From positions 35,039,835 to 35,103,834 of the forward strand of contig NC_089593.1 in NCBI RefSeq assembly GCF_019320115.1: a DNA stretch of 64,000 nt, in the 5' to 3' direction. Of this stretch, positions 20,376 to 32,334 are shown one piece after another. The position numbers and the translations under genes are program-made. The number at the start of each line of letters is the position of its first letter. The first letter of the stretch is position 1. The notes beneath the pieces were generated by a model. The model was not told where the DNA came from. It saw only the letters and a list, made by a program, of their open reading frames with translations, and did not search any database. Source of the stretch: Miscanthus floridulus (Eukaryota; Streptophyta; Magnoliopsida; Poales; Poaceae).

Positions 20376-23300
20376 ACATGTCTCTCATATAGTTCATGAA
20401 ATGAGTAATATGTGAATTTGTGAACAATGTTTAATTACACTTTGTCAAATGAATAAGTGACCAAATAAAAGTTGTAGATAGTGATGTGTTCAACAACTTT
20501 TATGTTCACGACTTTTGTCGTTGAAATCATTTAAGGTTTTAAAATCTTATTTGAAGTTGCCATTTTTTAAAATTTAAAATTTGAACTGTTCAAATTTTGT
20601 TAAATAAAAAGATGACCAAAATAAAAGTTATAGATGGTGATGTGTTCAACAACTTTTATGTTCATCACCTTTACAGCTAAAATCATTTAGTAGTTGAAAA
20701 TAAGGTTTAAAGTTATTATTTTCTAAAATTTAAAATTTGAATTGTCCAAAATTAGTGACAAAGATAGATGACCAGACTAAAATGATAGGGCATGATTTTA
20801 GAAAATTTTAGGAAAAAACCATCACCTTTGGAGGTAGTATGAGGGAGAAAAACTAGTCACAAGTTTCAGCCATAGATTAAAAAAAGAAATCACACTTGTT
20901 CATCATTGATCATCATGAACAGTTGTGATTTTTCTTTTTAACCTCTCGGTAAACTTTATAACTAGTCCTTTTCCCTTAAACTAACTCCAAATGTGAAGAT
21001 TTTTTTCCTAAAATTTTCTAAAATTATGCCCTCTCAAGTTACTATATTGATATTGTCATTCTTTTCGTTTGACAAAGTTTGAGCAACTAAAATTTTCAAA
21101 TTAAAAAATGACAAGTTCTTATAAGATTTTGAAACACCAAATGATTTTAGCTGAAAAAGTGATGAATACCATAGATGTATAACTCATCAAGATCTACAAC
21201 TTTTATTTTGGTTATTTCTTCATCTGATAAAGTGATAGTAAACATTGTTCACAAATCAACATGTCTCTTATATAGTTCATGAAACTATGAGTGATATGTG
21301 AATTTGTGAACAATGTTTACTAACACTTTGTCAAATAAAGAAGTGACTAAAATAAAAGTTGTAGATAGTGATGAGTTCAACAACTTTTATGTTCATGACT
21401 TTTATAGTTGAAATCATTTAAGGTTTTAAAATCTTATTTGAAGTTACCATTTATTAAAATTCCAAATTTGAACTGTTCAAATTTTGTCAAATGAAAAGAT
21501 AAACAAAATAAAAGTTGTAGATAGTGATGTGTTCAACAACTTTTTTGTTCATGACCTTTACAGCTTAAATCATATAGTGGTTGAAAATCAGGTTTGAAGT
21601 TGTTATTTTCTGAAATTCAAAATTTAAATTGTTTAAAAATAGTGACAAAGATAGATGACCAGACTAAAATGATATAGCATGATTTTAGAAAATTTTAGGA
21701 AAAACCATCACATTTGGGGGTACTATGCAAGCGAAAAACCAGTTATAAGTTTTAGCCATAGATTAAAAACAGAAATCACACTTATTCATCATTGATCATC
21801 ATGAACAGTTGTGATTTTTCTTTTTAATCTCTAGGTAAACTTTGTAACTAGTCTTTCTCCCTCATACTAACTCCAAATGTGATGATTTTTTCCTAAAATT
21901 TTCTAAAATCATACCCTATCAAGTTATTGTGTTGATTTAGTCATTCTTTTCGTTTGACAAAGTTTGAGCAATTCAAATTTTCAAATTTAAAAAAATGATA
22001 AGTTCTAACAAGATTTTGAAACACCAAATAATTTCAGCTGAAAAAGTGACGAATTCCAAAGATGTATAACTCATTGAGATCTACAACTTTTATTTTGGTT
22101 ATTTTATTATCTAAAAAAGTGATAGTAAACATTGTTTACAAATCAACATATCTCTCATATAGTTCATGAAACTATGAGCGATATATGAATTTGTGAACAA
22201 TATTTACTAACACTTTGTCAAACAAAGAAGTGACCAAAATAAAAGTTATGGATAGTGATGAGTTCAACAACTTTTATGTTCACAACTTTTGTCGTTGAAA
22301 TCATTTAAGGTTTCAAAATCTTATTTGAAGTTGCCATTTATTAAAATTCAAAATTGGAACTGTTCAAATTTTGTCAAATGAAAAGATGACCAAAATAAAA
22401 GTTGTAGATAGTGATGTGTTCAACAACTTTTATGTTCATCACCTTTACAACTGAAATCATTTAGTGGTTGAAAATTAGGTTTGAAGTTGTTATTTTCTAA
22501 AATTCATAATTTTAATTGTCCAAAATTAGTGACAAAGATAGATGACTGCACTAAAAAGATAGAGCATGATTTTAGAAAATTTTAGGAAAAAACCATCACA
22601 TTTGGAGTTAGTATGAGGGAGAAGAACTAGTTACAAGTTTTAGCCACAGATTAAAAAAAGAAATCACACTTTTTCATCATGAATCATCATGAACAGTTGT
22701 GATTTTTCTTTTTAATCTCTAGGTAAACTTTGTAACTAGTCTTTTTCCTCATACTAACTCTAAATGTGATGATTTTTTTTCCTAAAATTTTCTAAAATCA
22801 TGTGATATCAAGTTACTTTGTTGATTTGGTCATTCTTTTCGTTTGACAAAGTTTGAGCGATTCAAATTTTTAAATTTAAAAAAATAACAAGTTCTAATAA
22901 GATTTTGAAACACCACATGATTTCAGCTGAAAAAGTGATGAATACTAAAGATGTATAACTTATCAAGATCTACAACTTTTATTTTGGTTATTGCTTCATC
23001 TGATAAAGTGATAGTAAACATTATTCGCAAGTAAACATGTCTCTCATATAGTTCATAAAACTATGAGTGATATGTAAATTTATGAACAATATTTACTAAC
23101 ACTTTGTCAAATGAAGAAGTGACCAAAATAAAAGTTGTAGATAGTGATAAGTTCAACAACTTTTATGTTCATCACTTTTATAGTTGAAATCATTTAAGGT
23201 TTCAAAATCTTGTTTAAAGTTACCATTTATTAAAATTCAAAATTTGAACTGTTCAAATTTTGTTAAATGAAAAGATGACCAAAATAAAAGTTATATATAG

Positions 23301-24149
23301 TGATGTGTTCAACAACTTTTTTGTTCATCACCTTTACAACTTAAATCATACAGTGGTTGAAAATTAGGTTTGAAGTTGTTATTTTCTGAAATTCAAAATT
23401 TAAATTGTCTAAAAATAGTGACAAAGATAGATGACCAGACTAAAATGATATAGCATGATTTTAGAAAAATTTAGGAAAAACCATCACATTTGGGGGTACT
23501 ATGCAAGCGAAAAATCAGTTACAAGTTTCAGCCATAGATTAAAAACAGAAATCACACTTATTCATCATTGATCATCATGAACAGTTGTGATTTTTCTTTT
23601 TAATCTCTAGGTAAACTTTGTAACTAGTCTTTCTTCCTCATACTAACTCCAAATGTGATGATTTTTCCTAAAATTTTCTAAAATCATGCCCTATCAAGTT
23701 ATTGTGTTAATTTAGTCATTCTTTTCATTTGACAAAGTTTGAGCAATTCAAATTTTTAAATTTAAAAAAATGATAAGTTCTAACAAGATTTAGTGGTTCA
23801 AAATAAGGTTTGAAGTTGTTATTTTCTGAAATTCATAATTTGAATTGTCGAAAATTAGTCACAAAGATAGATGACCACACTAAAATGATTGAGCACGATT
23901 TTAGAAAATTTAAGAAAAAAACAATCATATTTGGAGTTCGTATGAGGAAGAAAAACTAGTCACAAGTTTCAGCCATAGATTAAAAAAAGAAATCATGCTT
24001 GTTCATCATTGATCATCATGAACAGTTGTTATTTTTCTTTTTAACCTTTGGGTAAACTTTATAACTAGTCCTTTTCCCTCAAACTAACTCCAAATGTGAA
24101 GATTTTTTTCCTAAAATTTTCTAAAATCATGCCCTATCAAGTTACTGTG

Positions 24150-26095
24150 TTGACCAAACTAAAATGATAGGGCATGATTTTAGAAAATTTTAGGAAAAAA
24201 AACCATCACGTTTGGAGGTAGTATGAGGGAGAAAAACTAGTCATAAGTTTCAGCGATTAAAAAAAGAAATCACACTTGTTCATCATTGATCATCATGAAT
24301 AGTTGTGATTTTTCTTTTTAATCTCTGGGTATACTTTGTAACTATTCCTTTTCCCTCGTATGAACTCCAAATGTGAAGATTGTTTTCCTAAATGTTTCTA
24401 AAATCATGCCCTATCAAGTTACTGTGTTGATTTTGTCATTCTTTTCATTTGACAAAGTTTGAGCAACTAAAATTTTCAAATTAAAAAAATGATAAGTTCT
24501 AATAAGATTTTAAAATACCAAATGATTTTAGCTGAAAAGGTGATGAATACTAAAGATGTATAACTCATCAAGATCTATAACTTTTATTTTGGATATTTCT
24601 TCATCTGATAAAGTGATAGTAAACATTATTCAGAAATCAACATGTCTCTCATATAATTCATGAAACTATGAGTGATATATGAATTTATGAGCAATGTTAA
24701 CTAAGACTTTGTCAAATAAAGAAGTGACCAAAATAAAAGTTGTAGATAGTGATGAGTTCAACAATTTTTATGTTCATGAATTTTATAATTGAAATCATTT
24801 ATGGTTTCAAAATCTTGTTTGAAGTTACATTTATTAAAATTCAAAATTTAAACTGTACAAATTTTGTTAAAAGAAAAGATGACCAAAATAAAAGTTGTAG
24901 ATAGTGATGTGTTCAACAACTTTTTTGTTCATCACCTTTACAGCTTAAATCATTGAGTGGTTGAAAATCAGGTTTGAAGTTGTTATTTTTTGAAATTCAA
25001 AATTTGAATTGTCCAAAAATAGTGACAAAGATAGATAACCAGACTAAAATGATAGAGCATGATTTTAGAAAATTGCAGGAAAAACCATCACATTTGGAGG
25101 TACTATGCTGGAGAAAAACTAAGCAAAAGTTTCAGCTACAGATTAAAAAAAAAAATCACACTTATTCATCATTGATCATCATGAACAGTTGTGATTTTTC
25201 TTTTTAATCTCTGGATAAACTTTGTAACATCATGAACAGTTATGATTTTTCTTTTTAATCTCTGGGTAAACTTTGTAACTAGTCTTTCTCCCTCATACTA
25301 ACTCTAACTATGATGATTTTTTTTTCTAAAATTTTCTAAAATCACGCCCTATCAAGTTATTGTGTTCATTTGGTCATTCTTTTCATTTGATAAAATTTGG
25401 CAATTCAAATTTTCAAATTTAAATAAATAACAAGTTCTAACATGATTTCGAAACACCAAATGAATTCAGCTGAAAAAGTGATGAATACCAAAGATGTATA
25501 ACTCATCAAGATCTACAACTTTTATTTTGGTTATTTCTTCATCTGACAAAGTGATAGTAAATATTTTTCAAAAATCAACATGTCTCTCATATAGTTCATG
25601 AAACTATAAGTGATATATGAATTTATGAGCAATGTTTACTAAGACTTTGTCAAATGAAGAAGTGACGAAAATAAAAGTTATAGACAGTGATGAGTTCAAC
25701 AACTATTATGTTCACGATTTTTGTAGTTCAAATCATTTAAGGTTTCAAAATCTTAATTCAAGTTATCATTTATTGAAATTCAAAATTTGAACTGTTTAAA
25801 TTTTGTCGAGTGAAAAGATGATCAAAATAAAGTTGTAGATAGTGATGTGTTAAACAAATTTTATGTTCATCACCTTTACAGCTTAAATCATTTAGTGGAT
25901 GAAAATCAAGTTTAAAGTTATTATTTTTTGAAATTAAAAATTTGAATTGTCTAAAATTAATGATAAAAATAGATGACCAGACTAAACTGATAGAGCATGA
26001 TTTTAGAAAAATTTAGGAAAAAAATCATAACATTTGGAGTTAGTATGACGGAGAAAAACTAGTTACAAGTTTCAGCCACAGATTAAAAAAAGAAA
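24150..26095. repeat. Satellite higher-order block, first copy
   Basis: It shares private markers with 27875-29820 at a constant offset of 3723-3724 bp: a 5 bp-shortened TTTCAGCGATTAAAA, a small internal duplication TTTGTAACATCATGAACAG (25222 versus 28946), the ACTAAACTGAT variant, and TATGACGGAG. These mark a segmental duplication inside the array. Confidence 0.8.
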
Positions 26096-27874
26096 TCACA
26101 CTTGTTCATCATTGATCATCATGAACAGTTGTGATTTTTCTTTTTAATCTCTGGGTAAACTTTGTAACTAGTCTTTCTCACTCGTACTATCTCCAAATGT
26201 GATGATATTTTTCCTAAAATTTTCTAAAATCATGCCCTATCAAGTTACTATGTTGATTTGATCATTCTTTTCGTTTGACAAAGTTTGAGCAATTCAAATT
26301 TTAAAATTTTAAAAAATGACAAGTTCTAACATGATTTTGAAACTCCAAATGATTTCAGCTAAAAATGTGATGAATACCAAAGATGTATAACTCATCAAGA
26401 TCTACAACTTTTATTTTGTTTATTTCTTCATCTGACAAAGTTATAGTAAACATTGTTAACAAATCAACATGTCTCTCATATATTTCATGAAACTATGAGT
26501 GATATGTGAATTTATAAACAATGTTTACTAACACTTTATCAAATAAAGAAGTGACCAAAATAAAAGTTGTCGATAGTGATGAGTTCAACAACTTTTATGT
26601 TCACGATGTTTGTAGTTCAAATTATTTAAGGTTTCAAAATCTTATTTCAAGTTGTCATTTATTGAAATTTAAAATTTAAACTGTTCAAATTTTGTTAAAT
26701 GAAAAGATGACAAAAATAAAGTTGTAGATAGTGATGTGTTAATGAAATTTTATGTTCATCACCTTTATAGCTGAAATTATTTAGTGGTTGAAAATCAGGT
26801 TTGAAGTTGTTATTTTCTGAAATTCATAATTTGAATTGTCAAAAATTAGTCACAAAGATAGATGACCACACTAAAACGATAGAGCACGATTTTAGAAAAT
26901 TTTAGAAAAAAACAATCATATTTCGAGTTAGTATGAGGGAGAAAACTAGTCACAAGTTTCAGCCATAGATTAAAAAAGAAATCACGTTTGTTCATCATTG
27001 ATCATCATGAACAGTTGTTATTTTTCTTTTTAATCTCTGGGTAAACTTTATAACTAGTCCTTTTCCCTCAAACTAACTCCAAATGTGAAGATTTTTTCTT
27101 AAAATTTTCTAAAATCTTGCCCTATCAAGTTACTGTGTTGAGCAATTTAAATTTTCAAATTTAAAAAAATGATAACTTCTAACAAGATTTTGAAACAACA
27201 AATGATTTCAGCTAAAAAAGTGACGAATACCAAAGATGTATAACTCATCAAGATCTATAACTTTTATTTTGGTTATTTCATTATCTGACAAAGTGATAGT
27301 AAACATTGTTTACAAATCAATATGTCTCTCATATAGTTCATGAAACTATGAAAGATATGTGAATTTGTGAACAATATTTACTAACACTTTGTCAAACAAA
27401 GAAGTGACCAAAATAAAAGTTGTAGATAGTGATGGGTTCAACAACTTTTATGTTCATAACTTTTATAATTGAAATCATTTATGGTTTCAAACTCTTGTTT
27501 AAAGTTACTATTTATTAAAATTCAAAATTTGAACTGTTACAAATTTTGTCAAATAAAAAGATGACCAAAATAAAAGTTGTAGATAGTGATGTGTTCAACA
27601 ACTTTTTTGTTTGTGACTTTTGTCATTGAAATCATTTAAGGTTTAAAAATCTTATTTGAAGTTGCCATTTATTAAAATTCAAAAATTGAACTTTTCAAAT
27701 TTTGTCAAATGAAAAGATGATCAAAATAAAAGTTATAGATGGTGATGTGTTCAACAACTTTTATATTCATCACCTTTATAGCTGAAATCATTTAGTGGTT
27801 GAAAATAAGGTTTGAAGTTGTTATTTTCTGAAATTTGAAATTTGAATTGTCCAAAATTAGTGACAAAGATAGAT

Positions 27875-29820
27875 GACCAGACTAAAATGATAGGGCATGA
27901 TTTTAGAAAATTTTAGGAAAAAAAACCATCACATTTGGAGGTAGTATGAGGGAGAAAAACTAGTCACAAGTTTCAGCGATTAAAAAAACAAATCACACTT
28001 ATTCATCATTGATCATCATGAACAGTTATGATTTTTCTTTTTAATCTCTGGATAAACTTTGTAACTATTCCTTTTCCCTCGTACGAACTCCAAATGTGAA
28101 GATTGTTTTCCTAAAAGTTTCTAAAATCATGCCCTATCAAGTTACTGTGTTGATTTTGTCATTCTTTTCGTTTGACAAAGTTTGAGCAACTAAAATTTTC
28201 AAATTAAAAAATGACAAGTTCTAATAAGATTTTAAAACACCAAATAATTTTAGCTAAAAAGGTGATGAATACCAAAGATGTATAACTCATCAAGATCTAC
28301 AACTTTTATTTTGATTATTTGTTCATCTGATAAAGTGATAGTAAACATTATTCATAAATCAACATGTCTCTCATATAATTCATGAAACTATGAGTGATAT
28401 GTGAATTTATGAGCAATGTTTACTAAGACTTTGTCAAATGAAGAAGTGACCAAAATAAAAGTTGTAGATAGTGATGAGTTCAACAATTTTTATGTTCATG
28501 AATTTTATAATTGAAATCATTTATGGTTTCAAAATCTTGTTTGAAGTTACCATTTATTAAAATTCAAAATTTGAACTGTACAAATTTTGTCAAAAGAAAA
28601 GATGACCAAAATAAAAGTTGTAGATAGTGATGTGTTCAACAACTTTTTTGTTCATCACCTTTATAGCTTAAATCATTTAGTGGTTGAAAAATCAGGTTTG
28701 AAGTTGTTATTTTTTGAAATTCAAAATTTGAATTGTCCAAAAATAGTGACAAAGATAGATAACCAGATTAAAATGATAGAGCATGATTTTAGAAAATTTC
28801 AGGAAAAACCATCACATTTGGAGGTACTATGCTGGAGAAAAACTAGTCAAAAGTTTCAGCTATAGATTAAAAAAAGAAATCACACTTATTCATCATTGAT
28901 CATCATGAACAGTTGTGATTTTTCTTTTTAATCTCTGGATAAACTTTGTAACATCATGAACAGTTGTAATTTTTCTTTTTAATCTCTGGGTAAACTTTGT
29001 AACTAGTCTTTCTTCCTCATAATAACTTCAATTGTGATGATTTTTTTTTCTAAAATTTTCTAAAATCACGCCCTATAAAGTTATTGTGTTGATTTGGTCA
29101 TTCTTTTTATTTGATAAAATTTGAGCAATTCAAATTTTCAAATTTAAATAAATAACAAGTTCTAACATGATTTCGAAACACTAAATGAATTCAGCTGAAA
29201 AAGTGATGAATACCAAATATGTATAACTCATCAAGATCTACAACTTTTATTTTGGTTATTTCTTCATCTGACAAAGTGATAGTAAATATTTTTCAAAAAT
29301 CAACATGTCTCTCATATAATTCATGAAACTATAAGTGATATATGAATTTATGAGCAATGTTTACTAAGACTTTGTCAAATAAAGAAGTGACGGAAATAAA
29401 AGTTGTAGACAGTGATGAGTTCAACAACTATTATGTTCACGATTTTTGTAGTTCAAATCATTTAAGGTTTCAAAATCTTAATTCAAGTTATCATTTATTG
29501 AAATTCAAAATTTGAACTGTTTAAATTTTGTTGAGTGAAAAGATGACCAAAATAAAGTTGTAGATAGTGATGTGTTAAACAAATTTTATGTTCATCACCT
29601 TTACAGCTTAAATCATTTAGTGGATGAAAATCAAGTTTAAAGTTCTTATTTTTTGAAATTAAAAATTTGAATTGTCTAAAATTAGTGATAAAAATAGATG
29701 ACCAGACTAAACTGATAGAGCATGATTTTAGAAAATTTTAGGAAAAAAATCATAACATTTGGAGTTAGTATGACGGAGAAAAACTAGTTACAAGTTTTAG
29801 CCATAGATTAAAAAAAGAAA
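27875..29820. repeat. Satellite higher-order block, second copy
   Basis: Duplicate of 24150-26095. It ends at an abnormal junction (29838-29875, CATTCGACCAGAAAAAC...) after which sequence like 28318-28900 restarts at about 29870. From about 30480 the array continues as the 26155 type. Confidence 0.8.
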
Positions 29821-31258
29821 TCACACTTGTTCATCATTCGACCAGAAAAACTAGTAGAAAATTTCAGTGATTATTTGTTCATCTGATAAAGTGATAGTAA
29901 ACATTATTCATAAATCAACATATCTCTCATATAATTCATGAAACTATGAGTGATATGTGAATTTATGAGCAATGTTTACTAAGACTTTGTTAAATGAAGA
30001 AGTGACCAAAATAAAAGTTGTAGATAGTGATGAGTTCAACAATTTTTATGTTCATGAATTTTATAATTGAAATCATTTATGGTTTTAAAATCTTGTTTCA
30101 AGTTACCATTTATTAAAATTGAAAATTTGAACTGTTCAAATTTTGTCAAAAGAAAAGATGACCAAAATAAAAGTTATAGATAGTGATGTGTTCAACAACT
30201 TTTTTGTTCATCACCTTTACAGCTTAAATCATTTAGTGGTTGAAAATCAGGTTTAAAGTTGTTATTTTTTGAAATTCAAAATTTGAATTGTCCAAAAATA
30301 GTGACAAAGATAGATAACCAGACTAAAATGATAGAGCGTGATTTTAGAAAATTTTAGGAAAAACCATCACATTTGGAGGTACTATGCTGGAGAAAAACTA
30401 GTCAAAAGTTTCAGCTACAGATTAAAAAAAGAAATCACACTTGTTCATCATTGATCATCATAAATAGTTATGATTTTTCTGTTTAATCTTTGGGTAAACT
30501 TTGTAACTAGTCTTTCTCACTCGTACTATCTACAAATGTGATGATATTTTTCCTAAAATTTTCTAAAATCATGCCCTATCCAGTTACTATGTTGATTTGA
30601 TCATTCTTTTCGTTTGACAAAGTTTGAGCAATTCAAATTTTAAAATTTTAAAAAATGACAAGTTCTAACATGATTTTGAAACTCCAAATGATTTCAGCTA
30701 AAAATGTGATGAATACCAAAGATGTATAACTCATCAAGATCTACATCTTTTATTTTGTTTATTTCTTCATCTGACAAAGTTATAGTAAACATTGTTAACA
30801 AATCAACATGTCTCTCATATATTTTATGAAACTATGAGTGATATGTGAATTTATGAACAATGTTTACTAACACTTTATGTCAAATGAAAACATGACCAAA
30901 ATAAAAGTTGTAGATAGTGATGTGTTAAACAACTTTTATGTTCATCACCTTTATAGCTGAAATCATTTAGTGGTTGAAAAGCATGTTTGAAGTTGTTATT
31001 GTTTGAAATTCAAAATTTGAATTGTCCAAAATTAGTCACAAAGATAGATGACCACACTAAAACGATAGAGCATGATTTTAGAAAATTTTAGGAAAAAACA
31101 ATCATATTTGGAGTTAGTATGAGGGAGAAAAACTAGTTACAAGTTTCAACCATAGATTAAAAAAAGAAATCACACTTGTGCATCATTGATCATCATAAAT
31201 AGTTGTGATTTTTCTTTTTAATCTCTGGGTAAACTTATAACTAGTCTATCTCCCTCAT

Positions 31259-31942
31259 TGTCACACTCAATTTTATGGATAGAATTGAATGCATAAAGCT
31301 CATGTGTGCCTAGGGATCAGTCATACACATAAGTCAACAAATTATAAGAAGTATCATCACGGTGTATCTTACATCATGATTAATAACATCACATAGTCTT
31401 ACACAACATAGCAGAAAATAAAAAGATAACTCTCTCGTGGAAGCTCCAATATAGGGACGGTCAACTGGTTGACCACAAGCCTAAAAGTCCTTTGGGAACT
31501 CATATCCGTTGACATCTATTACCCATCCAGGATTTTTATCCAAATATTGAAAGTAAACAAGCGTAAGTACTTTACGTACTTAACAAGTTAATATGGAGTT
31601 ATGAAAGCTCAAAAAGGTTGACTCTGGTTTACTGTGGTTAGCACTTTTAGTAAGTCAGGATTTTATCATTAACTATTAGCAAGTTATGCTTAAGCTCCCA
31701 TTTAAACCCACATAATCAGATATCAGTATCAATTGTATCATATTATCATCATAGAACATCATAAATGAACAACAATAAATAACCAGTTATTCTGTGAGTT
31801 TTCTGGGCCACTCATGACCATGAGCACGGCTGTTATAACAGTTTGAAACCCTCTGCAGAGGTTGTGCACATTCACCGCGAGTCGTGATTCCCATATGCCC
31901 GGGTTAATTACTCCCATATCACTGCCAAGGTGAGCGGGCAGG
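31259..31942 (-). mobile_element. Tekay/Del-type LTR 'A', left (3') part
   Basis: It starts at TGTCACACTC against satellite. On the minus strand its contents match, in order and at low identity, the 3' part of the LTR at 32335-35260: GTGAGTCGTGATT-like, AGCACGGC, TTTGGATAAAAATCC and the AGGCTTGTGATCAA-like words. It is cut at 31942 by Tat copy 2 and resumes at 47456. Confidence 0.7.
31938..31942. repeat. Likely target site duplication GCAGG, left (Tat copy 2)
   Basis: GCAGG is followed by the LTR start. The right partner is GTAGG at 47456-47460, with one mismatch. Confidence 0.55.
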
Positions 31943-32334
31943 TGTTGATGTTTCACCACCGATAGCCTACCATGGGGGTACCCTAGGGTAGTTTGTTTGG
32001 GCTTCAGCATATGCAGAACTCAATGGTTAATGCAAGAGACAGTTAATTTATCCTGGTTCAGGCCCTCGACCGTGATTGAGTAATAGCCCTACGTCCAGTT
32101 GGTGTTAGCCTTTGCGTTGGAATTGATTGTAAAGTGTTGTGTTGCGTTGTGTTATCTTGTTTCTCCAGGAACTCTGCCCTCCTTTATATACTCAGAAGGT
32201 CAGAGTCCTATTTAGTTTATAATGAGAGTTCCTAGTAGGATCATAGAATAATACTACTACTAAGATTATGTGGAAAGAATCTAGTTAGACTAGATCTTCT
32301 CCCTTCCTTGTAGGGTATCCTGTGTGTAACACCC
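31943..32334 (-). repeat. 3' LTR of Tat copy 2, first part
   Basis: It aligns to 5260-5650 of copy 1 (GATGTTTCACCACCGATAGCCTACC and on). It is interrupted at 32334 by the Tekay/Del derivative and continues at 39841-39855, ending TATCGATA before the PPT. Joined length is about 407 bp, the same as copy 1. Confidence 0.88.
32330..32334. repeat. Target site duplication, left (CTGTG) of the nested Tekay/Del element
   Basis: It pairs with CCGTG at 39836-39840, with one mismatch. The undisturbed sequence in the other LTR (about 47435) reads ATCCCGTGGG, so CCGTG is the original target. Confidence 0.75.

Larger units (their letters stand above)
18998..31258 (+). repeat. Satellite array, 886 bp palindromic monomer, central block (12.3 kb)
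   Basis: The landmark ACATGTCTCTCATATAG (or a variant) recurs at 19491, 20376, 21259, 22146, 23035, 24640, 25579, 26467, 27320, 28372, 29303, 29918 and 30807. The basic step is 883-889 bp; irregular steps reflect deletions and duplications. Order within a monomer: S3 (inverted), P1 palindrome centre, S1, S2 (about 157 bp direct repeats), P2 palindrome centre, then S3 again. DNA is strongly AT-rich with no coding sequence. A junction deletion lies at about 23790. The array ends at CTCCCTCAT (31258), where LTR A begins. It may be a free satellite or the amplified inside of a DNA transposon; the sequence does not decide this. Confidence 0.95.

Noticed and set aside
24974..25207. Open frames in satellite (also 28587-28865)
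   Set aside because: They consist of satellite sub-repeats, occur only where chance removed stops, and are similar to each other only because the blocks are duplicates.
18998..31258. Idea that the array is a centromeric satellite of the CentC/137-156 bp type
   Set aside because: The sub-repeat length (about 157 bp) is suggestive, but I recognise none of the usual grass centromere words, and no CRM-type centromeric retrotransposon is present. Position on the chromosome cannot be judged.
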